NCBI GenBank assembly: GCA_023150275.1
Contig: JAKLLG010000001.1
Location: 62,001 to 126,000, forward strand
Source of the DNA: Rhodocyclaceae bacterium
GTDB lineage: Bacteria > Pseudomonadota > Gammaproteobacteria > Burkholderiales > Rhodocyclaceae
DNA: 64,000 nt
Reading direction: 5' to 3'
Shown here in pieces: positions 46,305 to 55,361 of the stretch. Each line of letters begins with the position of its first letter. The stretch's first letter is position 1. Below the pieces are notes generated by a model, which ran no database searches, was not told where the DNA came from, and saw nothing but the letters and a program-made list of their open reading frames with translations. Made by a program: the position numbers and the translations under genes.

Positions 46305-46310
46305 TATATT
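46305..46310 (+). promoter_or_regulatory. -10-like box close to the queC start
   Basis: TATATT at 46305-46310 ends 9 nt before the queC ATG. No Shine-Dalgarno lies between. This suggests a leaderless or nearly leaderless mRNA; no good -35 is seen. Confidence 0.4.
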
Positions 46311-46319
46311 CGCCACCCC

Positions 46320-46997
46320 ATGACACAGAAAGCCGTTGTACTCCTTTCGGGCGGGCTCGATTCCGCGACGACACTGGCCATCGCCACTGCCGCCGGCTTC
46401 GAGTGCCATTGCCTGTCCTTCGACTATGGCCAGCGCCATCGCGCCGAACTGAATGCCGCCGCGGAAGTGGCGCGCGCCCAAGGGGCTGCGGCACATCGCG
46501 TGCTGACATTCGACCTCGCCCAGCTCGGCGGCTCGGCGCTGACCGACACCAACATCGCGGTACCGGTCGAAGGCGTCAAGCCCGGCATCCCCGTCACCTA
46601 CGTGCCCGCACGCAACACCATCATGCTCTCGCTGGCACTGGCCTGGGCCGAGGTGCTGGAAGCCCGCGACATCTTCGTCGGCGTCAATGCCGTGGACTAC
46701 TCCGGCTATCCGGACTGCCGACCCGAGTACATCGCCGCCTTCGAGGCGATGGCCAACCTCGCCACCAAGGCCGGCGTCGAAGGTCGCAAGCTAAGCATCC
46801 ACGCACCGCTGATCGATCTATCCAAGGCCTCGATCATCCGGCGCGGCAGTTTTCTCGGTGTTGATTTCAGCCTGACCGTTTCATGCTATCAGGCCGACGA
46901 CGCCGGCCGTGCCTGCGGCGTCTGCGATTCCTGTCGCCTGCGCCGCGAGGGTTTCGAAGCCGCCGGCATTCCCGATCCGACCCGTTACCGATCATGA
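46320..46997 (+). CDS. queC: 7-cyano-7-deazaguanine synthase QueC
   Basis: QueC converts 7-carboxy-7-deazaguanine, the QueE product, to preQ0 with ATP and ammonia. The 225-residue protein has the PP-loop [13 protein letters not shown], the SFDYGQRH block, [18 protein letters not shown] and the C-terminal zinc site (SCYQ...[11 protein letters not shown], four cysteines). It overlaps the YeeE/YedE gene by 4 nt. Confidence 0.96.
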   Translation: MTQKAVVLLSGGLDSATTLAIATAAGFECHCLSFDYGQRHRAELNAAAEVARAQGAAAHRVLTFDLAQLGGSALTDTNIAVPVEGVKPGIPVTYVPARNTIMLSLALAWAEVLEARDIFVGVNAVDYSGYPDCRPEYIAAFEAMANLATKAGVEGRKLSIHAPLIDLSKASIIRRGSFLGVDFSLTVSCYQADDAGRACGVCDSCRLRREGFEAAGIPDPTRYRS

Positions 46998-48079
46998 CCG
47001 CAACCGTTCTCCTCCTTGCCTTCGCGCTCGGCGCCGCCTTCGGCGCGCTCAGCCAGAAGACCCATTTCTGCACCATGGGCGCCATCGCCGACATCATCAA
47101 CATGGAAGACTGGAGCCGCATGCGCATGTGGCTGCTGGCGATCGCCGTTGCCATCCTCGGCAGCGCCGCGCTGCATGGCGCCGGCCTCATCGATCTGGGC
47201 AAGTCGATCTATCGCGGCGAAAACCTGACCTGGCTCTCGCACCTCGTCGGCGGCCTGCTGTTCGGCGCCGGCATGGTGCTCGCCTCCGGGTGCGGTGCGC
47301 GCACCCTGACGCGGGTCGGTGCGGGCAATCTCAAGTCGCTGGTCGTTTTCCTCGTGCTCGGCCTCACTGCCTACATGACGATGCGTGGCGTGCTCGGCGT
47401 GCTGCGCGTCAATACGCTCGATACGGTGGCACTGGCCATGCCCGGCGGCCAGGACATTCCCGCCCTGCTCGTCGGTGCCGGTCTGACGCCGGGCAGCGCC
47501 CTCGCAGTAAGCGCACTGGTGATCGGCGGCGGACTGCTCGCCTTCTGCTTCGCCCGCCGCGATTTCCTGACGCTCGACAACGTGCTCGGCGGCATTGCCG
47601 TCGGCGCCATCGTCGTTGGTGGCTGGTACGTCAGCGGCCATCTCGGCTACCTCGCCGAAGATCCGGACACACTGCAGGAAGCCTTTCTCGCCACCAACAG
47701 CGGGCGCATGGAGTCGCTCACCTTCGTCGCGCCGCAGGCTTATACGCTCGAACTCCTGATGCTGTGGTCGGACAGCAGCCGCAAGCTGACCTACGCGATC
47801 GCGCTGGCGCTCGGCGTCGTTGCCGGCTCCACCGCATGGGCGCTGCTCACCCGGCAGTTCCGCTGGGAAGGCTTCCGCGATGTGGCCGATCTGGTCCGCC
47901 ACCTCACGGGCGCTGCGCTGATGGGTTTCGGCGGCGTCACGGCAATGGGCTGCACCATCGGTCAGGGCGTCACCGGCGTGTCGACACTGGCGCTGGGTTC
48001 CTTCATCACGCTCGCCGCGATTGCCGCAGGCGCAACGGGGATGCTCAAGTACGAATACTGGCGGCTGATGCGCGAGTGA
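46994..48079 (+). CDS. YeeE/YedE-family sulfur-compound transporter
   Basis: A 361-residue membrane protein of the YeeE/YedE (DUF395, TsuA-like) family with about nine helices. The family's conserved cysteines appear in KTHFCTMGA (N-terminal), [10 protein letters not shown] (middle) and [12 protein letters not shown] (C-terminal). Characterised members (TsuA) take up thiosulfate through relay cysteines; this protein probably moves thiosulfate or a related sulfur compound. It is translationally coupled to queC, with no obvious functional tie, though sulfur is needed elsewhere in tRNA modification. Confidence 0.88.
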   Translation: MTATVLLLAFALGAAFGALSQKTHFCTMGAIADIINMEDWSRMRMWLLAIAVAILGSAALHGAGLIDLGKSIYRGENLTWLSHLVGGLLFGAGMVLASGCGARTLTRVGAGNLKSLVVFLVLGLTAYMTMRGVLGVLRVNTLDTVALAMPGGQDIPALLVGAGLTPGSALAVSALVIGGGLLAFCFARRDFLTLDNVLGGIAVGAIVVGGWYVSGHLGYLAEDPDTLQEAFLATNSGRMESLTFVAPQAYTLELLMLWSDSSRKLTYAIALALGVVAGSTAWALLTRQFRWEGFRDVADLVRHLTGAALMGFGGVTAMGCTIGQGVTGVSTLALGSFITLAAIAAGATGMLKYEYWRLMRE

Positions 48080-48117
48080 TTGCGACAGGCGTTCGCGCCA
48101 CCGATCTTTGCAGTGAT

Positions 48118-48147
48118 TTGACAGGAAATCGCCCTGCCGCCTATAAT
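48118..48147 (+). promoter_or_regulatory. Strong sigma70 promoter of the tRNA-Lys pair
   Basis: TTGACA (48118-48123) and TATAAT (48142-48147), both perfect, are 18 bp apart. A GC-rich discriminator follows, as is usual for stringently controlled stable-RNA promoters. Transcription would start near 48154. Confidence 0.8.
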
Positions 48148-48169
48148 CCGCGCTCGCGTTTTCCGGGAT

Positions 48170-48245
48170 GGGTCGTTAGCTCAGTTGGTAGAGCAGCGGA
48201 CTTTTAATCCGTTGGTCGCAGGTTCGAATCCCGCACGGCCTACCA
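48170..48245 (+). tRNA. tRNA-Lys (anticodon TTT)
   Basis: A complete 76-nt cloverleaf with encoded CCA. The acceptor GGGTCGT pairs with ACGGCCT (two G-T wobbles), the D arm is AGCTCAGTTGGTAGAGC, the anticodon loop CTTTTAA holds TTT at 48213-48215, and the T arm contains GGTTCGAATCC. It is the first of two tandem lysine tRNAs. Confidence 0.97.
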
Positions 48246-48269
48246 CTCCCGGAATCATGCGCCATGAGT

Positions 48270-48345
48270 GGGTCGTTAGCTCAGTTGGTAGAGCAGCGGA
48301 CTCTTAATCCGTTGGTCGTAGGTTCGACCCCTACACGGCCTACCA
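48270..48345 (+). tRNA. tRNA-Lys (anticodon CTT)
   Basis: A 76-nt tRNA with CCA, exactly 100 bp after the first. It is identical to it through the D and anticodon arms except for the wobble base (loop CTCTTAA, anticodon CTT at 48313-48315) and differs in the T arm (GGTTCGACCCC). A duplication followed by change of the wobble base explains the pair. Confidence 0.96.
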
Positions 48346-48355
48346 CGAATTCAGG

Positions 48356-48379
48356 CGGCTCCCACTCGGGGGCCGTTTT
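48356..48379 (+). terminator. Intrinsic terminator of the tRNA-Lys operon
   Basis: CGGCTCCC (48356-48363) pairs with GGGGGCCG (48368-48375) with one wobble and a 4-nt loop, followed directly by TTTT. Confidence 0.82.
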
Positions 48380-48439
48380 CATTTCCCGCATCGCGCCCGC
48401 GACTTCTCAAGCGCGTCGATTGGTGGTTTCATTCGTTCC

Positions 48440-49693
48440 ATGAGCGCGCACGCAAACCGCCCGATGATCGGCAGGTACCGCATCGAAGGCATCCTCGGCG
48501 AGGGTGCGATGGGAATCGTCTATCGTGGCTACGATGCCGACCAGGCACGCCGGGTGGCCGTCAAGACGATGCGCAAGGATCGACTCGGCGACAACGGGGC
48601 CGAGATTCTCGCCCGCTTCCGGCGCGAAGCCGAGGCCGGTAGCCGCCTGTCGCACAAGCATGTGGTGACGATCTACGATTTTGGCGAGGACGACACGCTG
48701 GCATTCATGGCGATGGAGTTCATCGACGGCAAGTCGCTCAAAGATCTGAATGCCGAGCGCGCGCCGTGGCCCCTGCTCGAAGCGCTCGATCTCGCCAACC
48801 AGTTGCTGGAGGCGCTGGATTTCTTTCACGAGCGCGGCGTCGTGCATCGCGACATCAAGCCGGCGAACATCATGGTCGACGCCAGCGGCACACTGACCGT
48901 CACCGATTTCGGCATCGCGCGCACGCAGGCATCCGAACTGACGCAGGTCGGAACGATTCTCGGCACGCCGTCCTACATGTCGCCGGAGCAGATCACCGGG
49001 CAGCCGATCGACGGGCGCAGCGACCTGTTTTCAGTCGGCGTCGTGCTCTACGAAATGCTCACCGGCAACAAGCCGTTCAAGGGCGAGATGATCACGATTG
49101 CGCACAACATCGTGACGCAGCCGCATCCCGATCCTTCGACGCTGAACAGTCACCTGCCGCCGGCGATCGACCGCCTGTTCCGGCGCGCGCTGGCCAAGAA
49201 CCCGGCCGAGCGCTTCGCCAGCGGTGCCGAGTTCCGCGCGACGCTGCGCGAAACGGTCGCCGGCATTCTCGCCGGTGGCGGCGAAGCAGATGCCGCCATT
49301 TCCAGCGCACGGCAAGCCGGTGGCGCGGATGAAGCACCGGCCCCGCCATCGACCGCACCCGCGCCGGCCACGGACGCCGCTACTGCAACACCTGCCACCG
49401 ATGCACCGGTTAAAGTGGAGGGCGAGAACGCCGGGCGCAGGACGTTCGCGCGCTGCCCACGCTGCGGCGAGCGTTTCGATCCTCCCCGCCCATGGAATGC
49501 AGTGTGTTCCGGCTGCGGCGTCGCCCTTTTCGAGGCTGCAGGAAAATCGGGAAAGCCGGCGGCAAAACCGGCAAGCGGAGGAGAGGGAACTCGCGCCGCA
49601 GCGTCGCCTGCCCGGGGGCCGTCCTGGGGCATCGCCGTCGCTGCGCTGCTTGCCTTGGTGGTTCTGATACTGCTGCTGCGCCAGTTCATTTGA
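48440..49693 (+). CDS. Tail-anchored Ser/Thr protein kinase with zinc ribbon
   Basis: A 417-residue Hanks-type kinase. The kinase domain (about 10-280) is complete: glycine loop ILGEGAMGIVYRG, ATP lysine in VAVKTM, catalytic HRDIKPAN (H135-N142), DFG near 156 and GTPSYMSPEQ. An Ala/Pro linker follows, then a zinc ribbon (about 340-365: CPRCGERF and CSGCG) and a single membrane helix at the extreme C-terminus (about 394-414, IAVAALLALVVLILLL) ending in RQFI. Unlike PknB-type kinases there is no extracellular sensor, so input must come from the cytoplasm, perhaps through the zinc ribbon. It has no operon partner. Confidence 0.9.
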   Translation: MSAHANRPMIGRYRIEGILGEGAMGIVYRGYDADQARRVAVKTMRKDRLGDNGAEILARFRREAEAGSRLSHKHVVTIYDFGEDDTLAFMAMEFIDGKSLKDLNAERAPWPLLEALDLANQLLEALDFFHERGVVHRDIKPANIMVDASGTLTVTDFGIARTQASELTQVGTILGTPSYMSPEQITGQPIDGRSDLFSVGVVLYEMLTGNKPFKGEMITIAHNIVTQPHPDPSTLNSHLPPAIDRLFRRALAKNPAERFASGAEFRATLRETVAGILAGGGEADAAISSARQAGGADEAPAPPSTAPAPATDAATATPATDAPVKVEGENAGRRTFARCPRCGERFDPPRPWNAVCSGCGVALFEAAGKSGKPAAKPASGGEGTRAAASPARGPSWGIAVAALLALVVLILLLRQFI

Positions 49694-49701
49694 ATCAATG
49701 A

Positions 49702-49727
49702 CAACGGCCTCCCGCGGGAGGCCGTTG
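49702..49727. terminator. Perfect 12-bp hairpin between convergent genes
   Basis: CAACGGCCTCCC (49702-49713) and GGGAGGCCGTTG (49716-49727) are exactly complementary with a 2-nt centre. It lies 8 bp after the kinase stop and 32 bp beyond the stop of the convergent small gene. There is no strong T-run, but the stem can serve both strands. Confidence 0.6.
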
Positions 49728-49759
49728 ATCGATTAGCGGCGCAGACGCCGAACGGCTAC

Positions 49760-49906
49760 TCAGCGCAACCGGCAGCAGAACGAGTCGTAGCTGATCGGTC
49801 GTGCAATCAGATTGATCAGTTCGGCCAGCGTCATCGATGCTTCGTCCCTGAGCACGTCATTGATCAAGGTTTCCAGTTGTTCGAGTTTTTCCAGCTTGTC
49901 AGCCAT
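49760..49906 (-). CDS. 48-residue coiled-coil orphan protein
   Basis: A short frame encoding MADKLEKLEQLETLIND at the N-terminus and ending in SYDSFCCRLR. The N-terminal half has heptad-like leucines (L5, L8, L11, L14) suggesting a dimerising helix. The middle TLAELINLIARPIS is also helical. I do not recognise it. It is divergent from dmeF (91 bp apart) and convergent with the kinase. Good codon use and a plausible GGGA upstream support it as real, though it is too short for certainty. A longer frame upstream would overlap dmeF and looks spurious. Confidence 0.5.
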   Translation of the reverse strand: MADKLEKLEQLETLINDVLRDEASMTLAELINLIARPISYDSFCCRLR

Positions 49907-49997
49907 GTCGTGTCCCGGACGGCGCAGTGCCACTTGTTCATGCTGTAACGGCCTGCGCAGACAGAACTTGAGCGGCGGCTCGCGTAAAATGCCACTC

Positions 49998-51041
49998 ATG
50001 CACGGAATCGACGCCTGGCGGCACAGCCACATCTTCGATCGCGGCAACGCGCAGGCCGAACGCGGTGCGCGCCTGGTGCTCGTCATCACGCTGGCGACGA
50101 TGGTCGCCGAGATCATCGCCGGCATCGCCTTCAACTCGATGGCGCTGCTCGCCGACGGCTGGCACATGGGCACGCATGCCTTCGCCATCGGCCTCTCCGC
50201 CTTCGCCTACGCGATGGCGCGCCGCTTCGCGAACGACCAACGCTTCGCCTTCGGTACCTGGAAAATCGAAATCCTCGCCAGCTTCACCAGTGCGCTGTTT
50301 CTGCTGGTCGTCGCCGTGGCGATGGCATGGGAATCGGTCGCGCATCTGATTGTGCCGCAGCCGATCCGCTTCCACGAAGCGATGCTGGTTGCCGTACTGG
50401 GGCTGGCGGTAAATCTCCTCTGTGCGTGGATCCTTGGCGGCGCGCATCACCACGAGCACGCGGCCGTTCATTCGCATGCTCACGCGCACGACCAATCGCA
50501 TGGCGCGGACGACGGCCACACGCATGGCGAGGATCTCAATCTGAAGGCCGCCTATGTGCACGTGCTGACCGATGCCGCCACCTCGATCCTGGCGATCATC
50601 GCGCTCGCGTGCGGTGCCTGGCTGGGCTGGCAGTGGCTGGATCCGGCAATGGGCATCGTCGGCGCGGCGCTGATCGCCTACTGGGCATGGGGTCTGGCGC
50701 GTGACGCCGGCCGCGTGCTGCTCGACTGCGAAATGGATAATCCGGTGGTCGAAGAAATCCGCACGGCAATCGAGCGGCACCCGCAATGGGAAAGCACGAC
50801 GCGCATCAACGACCTGCACGTGTGGCGCGTCGGCAAATCAAGTTATGCGGCCATCGTCGGACTCGTCACCCACGATGCAACGCTCGCCGCCGACACGGTG
50901 CGTGGCGAGCTGGCGCAGCATGCGGAACTGGTGCACGTTTCGGTTGAAATCAACCGCTGCGATTGCGCAAGTGAGCAAGTTAACGGCTCCACAGCAAACG
51001 ACACGCCCGATAGCGGGATCAATCGCACAGCCAGAGACTAG
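49998..51041 (+). CDS. dmeF: Cobalt/nickel efflux protein DmeF (cation diffusion facilitator)
   Basis: A 347-residue CDF-family exporter with six helices. The start HGIDAWRHSHIFDRGNAQAERG is the DmeF hallmark. Metal ligands are in ADGWHMGTHAF and in VHVLTDAATSILA, with a long His-rich loop between helices four and five (HHHEHAAVHSHAHAHDQSHG and onward). It should export Co2+ and probably Ni2+ by proton exchange. The ATG at 49998 is chosen; TAAAAT at 49985-49990 ends 7 nt before it, so the mRNA may be leaderless. An ATG at 49989 is possible. It overlaps the convergent nuclease-like gene by 4 bp. Confidence 0.9.
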   Translation: MHGIDAWRHSHIFDRGNAQAERGARLVLVITLATMVAEIIAGIAFNSMALLADGWHMGTHAFAIGLSAFAYAMARRFANDQRFAFGTWKIEILASFTSALFLLVVAVAMAWESVAHLIVPQPIRFHEAMLVAVLGLAVNLLCAWILGGAHHHEHAAVHSHAHAHDQSHGADDGHTHGEDLNLKAAYVHVLTDAATSILAIIALACGAWLGWQWLDPAMGIVGAALIAYWAWGLARDAGRVLLDCEMDNPVVEEIRTAIERHPQWESTTRINDLHVWRVGKSSYAAIVGLVTHDATLAADTVRGELAQHAELVHVSVEINRCDCASEQVNGSTANDTPDSGINRTARD

Positions 51042-51553
51042 TGCCGCCACTGCCACGGCGGCACAGGATTCTGCGCCGACCAGAGGCCGATCCGTCGCAG
51101 CTTTGCGTACAGCTCGGCCTGCTCGTACTGCGCGAAAGACTGGGGCTGCTGCCCGAGCGAACGCCGATCATGCCACGCCATGCCACGCGTCAGCTGGGCA
51201 TGCGCGACATCGAGCGTTTTCGGGCAAGTATCGTTCCGGCAGGGCGCATCGGGCGGCACGACCCAGAGGGTGGCACGAACCTGCCCGCGTGCGTCCGCGG
51301 ACAACTCGACCCGCACATCGCGTTGCAGTACCAGCGCCGACAGACTCGCCCGTGCCGCATCACCGTGCGCCTGTTGCGGCGCTGGGGCGTCTATCCACGC
51401 CAGCTGCAGAATTCGCGCATCCCGGCCCGCTAACTCGATGCGCAGGGTATCGCCATCGATCACTTCGCTGACGCGGCCCTGCAGCGGCTCCGCAGCCACC
51501 GGTGCAACCCAGGCTGCCAGCAGCAGTGACGCCGCGCGCAGCCGGATTCTCAT
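51038..51553 (-). CDS. Secreted nuclease-like (SNase/thermonuclease fold) protein
   Basis: A 171-residue protein with a signal peptide (about 1-21, ending PVAA) and an SNase-type OB-fold: VSEVIDGDTLRIEL, LQLAWIDAPAPQQAHGDAARASL and LVLQRDVRVEL. In active nucleases the second block reads IDAPE, supplying a catalytic Glu; here it is Ala, and the usual YGR of the third block is ARGQ. So catalysis may be lost or altered. The C-terminal LRRIGLWSAQNPVPPWQWR is typical of secreted family members. It is 10 bp after maeB on the same strand. Confidence 0.82.
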   Translation of the reverse strand: MRIRLRAASLLLAAWVAPVAAEPLQGRVSEVIDGDTLRIELAGRDARILQLAWIDAPAPQQAHGDAARASLSALVLQRDVRVELSADARGQVRATLWVVPPDAPCRNDTCPKTLDVAHAQLTRGMAWHDRRSLGQQPQSFAQYEQAELYAKLRRIGLWSAQNPVPPWQWRH

Positions 51554-51563
51554 CTCACGTCGC

Positions 51564-53834
51564 TCAGGCGCCGGCTTCGATCGCGGTCAACGCCGTCATG
51601 TTGACCAGGCGGCGCACCGTTGTCGTCGAAGTCAGCACATGCACCGGCTTCGCCGCGCCGAGCAGGATCGGGCCAATGGTGATCCCTTCGCCGCCCGTCA
51701 TCTTGAGCAGGTTGTAGCTGATGTTCGCCGCATCGAGGTTCGGCATCACCAGCACGTTCGCCTCGCCCTTCAGCGGCGATTCCGGATCGGACTGGTCGCG
51801 GATTTCCTGCGACAGCGCGCTGTCGCCGTGCATCTCGCCATCGGATTCCAGTTCCGGCGCACGCTCGCGCAGCAGGCGTGCCGCCTCGGCCATCTTGCGT
51901 GCCGAAGCGGACTGCGAGGAACCGAAGTTGGAGTGCGAGAGCAGCGCCACCTTCGGCTGAATGCCAAAGCTCTTCACTTCGGCCGCGGCCATCAACGCGA
52001 TCTCGGCGATTTCCTCGGCGTCCGGATTTTCGTTGACGTGCGTATCGCACAGGAACAGCGCCCGCCCCGGCAGCAGCAGGTGATTCATTGCTGCCAGCGT
52101 CTTCACGCCCGGAGCCTTGCCGATGATTTCCTCAACCTGGCGCAGGTGATGCGCGAAACGGCCGGAAACCCCCGTGATCATGCCGTCGGCGTAGCCCAGC
52201 TTGAGCAGCATGGCGCCGATGATGGTGTTGTCCTGGCGCAGACGCGCCTTGGCGAGCTCAACGGTGATGCCGCTGCGCTTCATCATCCGGTGGTAGTTCG
52301 TCCAGCATTCCTTGTAGCGGTCGTCGCGGTTGGGATTGATCACCTCGAAGTGCTCGCCCATCTTCAGCTTGGAGCCGATCTTCGCGAGGCGCATCTCGAT
52401 GACTTCAGGACGGCCGATCAGGATGGGCTGCGCAATACGCTCTTCAAGCACGATCTGCACGGCACGCAGTACGCGTTCGTCTTCGCCGTCGGTGTAAATG
52501 ATTCGCTTGCGCGCCCCCTGCTTGGCCGCGGTGAACACGGCGCGCATGCCGACACCGGTGTGGTAGATGAACTCCTTGAGCTTGTCCTTGTAGGCCGCCA
52601 TGTCGGCGATTGGCCGCGTTGCGACGCCGGATTCTTCCGCGGCCTTGGCCACCGCCGGCGCAATGGTGGTGATCAGACGCGGATCGAAAGGCTTCGGAAT
52701 CAGGTATTCGGGGCCGAAGGAAAGCGACTGCCCGGGATAGGCCATCGCCACTTCGTCGCTCACCTCTTCCTGCGCCATCGCCGCAATCGCCTTGACGCAG
52801 GCGAGCTTCATCTCCTCGGTGATGCGCGTGGCGCCACAATCGAGCGCGCCGCGGAAGATGAACGGGAAGCAGAGCACGTTGTTCACCTGGTTCGCGTAAT
52901 CGGAACGGCCGGTGGCGATGATCGCATCCGACCGCGCTTCCTTCGCGAGCTCGGGCATGATTTCCGGCGTCGGGTTGGAGAGCGCGAAGATGATCGGCCT
53001 ATCGGCCATCGTCTTCACCATCTCGGCCTTCAATACGCCGGCGGTCGAAAGACCGAGGAAGATGTCGGCCCCGACGATCGCCTCGGCCAGCGTGCGGTGC
53101 GCGGTATCCTGCGCGTAGCGGGCCTTGGTGTCGTCCATCTTGGCATCGCGGCCAACCCAGATGACGCCTTTCGAGTCGCAGACGGTGACGTTCTTTTTCT
53201 GGATGCCCAGATCGCACCACAGATCGAGGCAGGAGATCGCAGCAGCACCAGCACCGGAACAGACCACCTTCACATCGGAAATCTTCTTGCCGATCACCTT
53301 CAGCGCGTTGAGCATGCCGGCCGCCGAGATGATCGCCGTGCCGTGCTGGTCGTCGTGGAAGACCGGAATGTTCATCCGCTCCTTGAGCTTCTTCTCGATG
53401 TAGAAGCACTCGGGTGCCTTGATGTCCTCAAGGTTGATACCGCCCAGCGTCGGCTCCATCGAGGCGATGATGTCGATCAGCTTGTCCGGATCGTTTTCGG
53501 AAAGTTCGATGTCGAATACGTCGATACCGGCGAATTTCTTGAACAGGCAGCCCTTGCCTTCCATCACCGGCTTCGAGGCCAGCGGGCCGATGTTGCCCAG
53601 ACCAAGCACGGCGGTGCCGTTGGTGACGACGCCGACCAGGTTGGCGCGCGAGGTGTACAGGCTGGCGTTGGCCGGGTCCTCGACGATCGCATCACACGCG
53701 TAGGCAACGCCCGGCGAATAGGCGAGCGCGAGGTCGCGCTGGTTGGTCAGCCCCTTGGTCGGGCGAACCGAAATTTTTCCCGGGGTCGGATACTGGTGAT
53801 ATTCCAGCGCTGCGTCGCGTAAATCTTTCTCCAT
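51564..53834 (-). CDS. maeB: NADP-dependent malic enzyme (MaeB type)
   Basis: A 756-residue enzyme that decarboxylates malate to pyruvate with NADP+. The N-terminal malic-enzyme part (about 1-430) contains [48 protein letters not shown] and the Rossmann [16 protein letters not shown]. The C-terminal third is the inactive phosphotransacetylase-like regulatory domain typical of MaeB, containing [16 protein letters not shown] and [19 protein letters not shown]. Its role is to supply pyruvate and NADPH during growth on organic acids. The 349 bp upstream carry no gene. Confidence 0.95.
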   Translation of the reverse strand: MEKDLRDAALEYHQYPTPGKISVRPTKGLTNQRDLALAYSPGVAYACDAIVEDPANASLYTSRANLVGVVTNGTAVLGLGNIGPLASKPVMEGKGCLFKKFAGIDVFDIELSENDPDKLIDIIASMEPTLGGINLEDIKAPECFYIEKKLKERMNIPVFHDDQHGTAIISAAGMLNALKVIGKKISDVKVVCSGAGAAAISCLDLWCDLGIQKKNVTVCDSKGVIWVGRDAKMDDTKARYAQDTAHRTLAEAIVGADIFLGLSTAGVLKAEMVKTMADRPIIFALSNPTPEIMPELAKEARSDAIIATGRSDYANQVNNVLCFPFIFRGALDCGATRITEEMKLACVKAIAAMAQEEVSDEVAMAYPGQSLSFGPEYLIPKPFDPRLITTIAPAVAKAAEESGVATRPIADMAAYKDKLKEFIYHTGVGMRAVFTAAKQGARKRIIYTDGEDERVLRAVQIVLEERIAQPILIGRPEVIEMRLAKIGSKLKMGEHFEVINPNRDDRYKECWTNYHRMMKRSGITVELAKARLRQDNTIIGAMLLKLGYADGMITGVSGRFAHHLRQVEEIIGKAPGVKTLAAMNHLLLPGRALFLCDTHVNENPDAEEIAEIALMAAAEVKSFGIQPKVALLSHSNFGSSQSASARKMAEAARLLRERAPELESDGEMHGDSALSQEIRDQSDPESPLKGEANVLVMPNLDAANISYNLLKMTGGEGITIGPILLGAAKPVHVLTSTTTVRRLVNMTALTAIEAGA

Positions 53835-54183
53835 TGTGGCCTCTTCGTTTTGTTCTGGTGGCGGAGCTTTCTCCGCCGGAAAAAAAGAGGTGCACTTTAC
53901 TCCCGCCGGGGCGCGGATGCCAGTTGTGGATTTGCGCAGACATTTGCCGCGCAGCCCTTGTGCCGCAAAGGCTTGCAGAAGGCGGCGAAGCGGAATTTGT
54001 CAGTCAACCGGATGTATGCAAATCAAACGCTCTGCTGCGGCATCCCCCGCGCGCAAGGTCGCTTTTTCATGCGACCCGCGTACTCGGGGTTTGCCCTGAT
54101 GCCGGTCGGGTTTGTGCCGATTCCCGACCCGTCTACCGCAGTCGAGAATGGCGGCTCCCAAAAAATGTCCGAGGACCACCCCC
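53835..54183. other. Intergenic region upstream of maeB
   Basis: No convincing coding frame is present; open frames here lack family features. The region must carry the minus-strand maeB promoter and the plus-strand promoter of the next gene, but neither has clear hexamers. An inverted repeat GGTCGC (54057-54062) with GCGACC (54071-54076) and a second pair GTCGGG/CCCGAC near 54105-54130 could be operators. Confidence 0.4.
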
Positions 54184-54711
54184 ATGTTCAATTCGCTGCT
54201 TGCCTGGTTACCGAAATCATCCGAAATGGAAGAAGCTGGCCTCGCCTATGCCGACCGTCTCCTGCGCGCAACCCAGGACGCACAGCGCGCCATGCTCTGC
54301 ACCGGCCGCGAACTGATCGCCAGCCAGGCACGACTGCAGGAAACCTGGTCCAGCGAACAGCAATGGCCGAACGCGCTGGCTGGCGCAGCCCAACTGGCGG
54401 AGGAATGGCAGACGGAAACGCTGGACTTGCTGCAGCAACTCGGTCAGATCGGATCGCGTACCATCAGCGAGGCCGTGGCACACGAACATTCCCAGCGCCA
54501 GCTTCTGCTTGAGCAGACCAAGCTCTTGCGCGAACGCATCCTGATGGCCGCGCCGGACACCCCGGAAATCGTCGCGTCCGCGATGGGGGCCTGGCTCGAC
54601 ATGTTCGGGCAGAAGAGTCAGGAAACGGCAGACATCAACAAACGCATGACAGCGATTGCCGAGACCATGATGGCAATCACCTCGGCCAGACGGCGCCCGG
54701 CAACCGCCTGA
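54184..54711 (+). CDS. Helical protein of unknown function (phasin-like in character)
   Basis: A 175-residue protein, starting MFNSLLAWLPKSSEMEEAGL, almost entirely predicted helix with no signal peptide or membrane segment. It is rich in Gln, Glu and Ala (QLAEEWQTETLDLLQQLGQIG, EHSQRQLLLEQTKLLRERI). The size and amphipathic helical make-up resemble phasins, but I see no defining motif, so no function is assigned. GAGGA about 9 nt before the ATG supports the start. It converges on the PAS/zinc-type gene with 8 bp between stops. Confidence 0.65.
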   Translation: MFNSLLAWLPKSSEMEEAGLAYADRLLRATQDAQRAMLCTGRELIASQARLQETWSSEQQWPNALAGAAQLAEEWQTETLDLLQQLGQIGSRTISEAVAHEHSQRQLLLEQTKLLRERILMAAPDTPEIVASAMGAWLDMFGQKSQETADINKRMTAIAETMMAITSARRRPATA

Positions 54712-54719
54712 ATTCACGT

Positions 54720-55304
54720 TCAAGTTCCGAGGCGCGCCTTCACGCGCCTCTGACAATCAGGGCATACGTGGTAGATCACGCGAACCGTGTCGCCGGCTTC
54801 GTGCGGATACTCGTCGGATTCATAGGATCGGCCGCTGCGATCGGTCAGGCGGTTGCACATGCTGCAGCGTCTGACCCAGCCGCCGGAAGCAGGCTCCGAG
54901 ACCACCGCATAAGCCAGCGGCGAAAACATGACCTGCTCGGACAGGCAGCGGTGCTCCGAGATCAGTTCCGCACCAATGCTCTCCAGCGACATTTCCATGA
55001 AACGTTTGACGCCCGGCGAATCGCAGCGATACGGAATGACCGCCGGACGGCCGGTCAGACGCACGCGCGCCAGCAGTGCATCGACGAACATGCGCGTCAC
55101 ATCCCCCGCGATGAAAGTGCGCAGCGGCATACCAAGGATGGCGCCGGAAACCAATTCCTCCGCGCCATTGTCAATCGCGAAACGATCCCAGTCTCCGCCC
55201 ACCTCGACAATGCGATCACGCGCATCCAGTCGATAGCGGGTAAACCCTGAATTGACGGGGCCTGCAGATCGTTCCGGCGAGTTTCCAGAATAGTTTTTCG
55301 ACAT
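54720..55304 (-). CDS. PAS-like sensor protein with C-terminal cysteine motif
   Basis: A 194-residue soluble protein. The N-terminal 20-130 region looks PAS-like (TRYRLDARDRIVEVGGDWDRFA, LGMPLRTFIAGDVTRMFVDALL). The C-terminal part has a CSMC pair and a CPDC pair separated by about 35 residues, as in a rubredoxin-like or zinc-ribbon site. It is divergent from the CheB-CheR-GGDEF-EAL giant with only 57 bp between starts, which suggests a shared regulatory region and a common pathway. The family is uncharacterised as far as I know. Confidence 0.65.
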   Translation of the reverse strand: MSKNYSGNSPERSAGPVNSGFTRYRLDARDRIVEVGGDWDRFAIDNGAEELVSGAILGMPLRTFIAGDVTRMFVDALLARVRLTGRPAVIPYRCDSPGVKRFMEMSLESIGAELISEHRCLSEQVMFSPLAYAVVSEPASGGWVRRCSMCNRLTDRSGRSYESDEYPHEAGDTVRVIYHVCPDCQRRVKARLGT

Positions 55305-55361
55305 ATACTTGACCCGGCGGGCAAGCACGATCGCCAGGCGCCTCGGATGGAGACAAGAAGA

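Noticed and set aside
46994..48079. Functional link between queC and the YeeE/YedE transporter in tRNA modification
   Set aside because: The 4-nt overlap shows co-translation only; no known pathway joins them.
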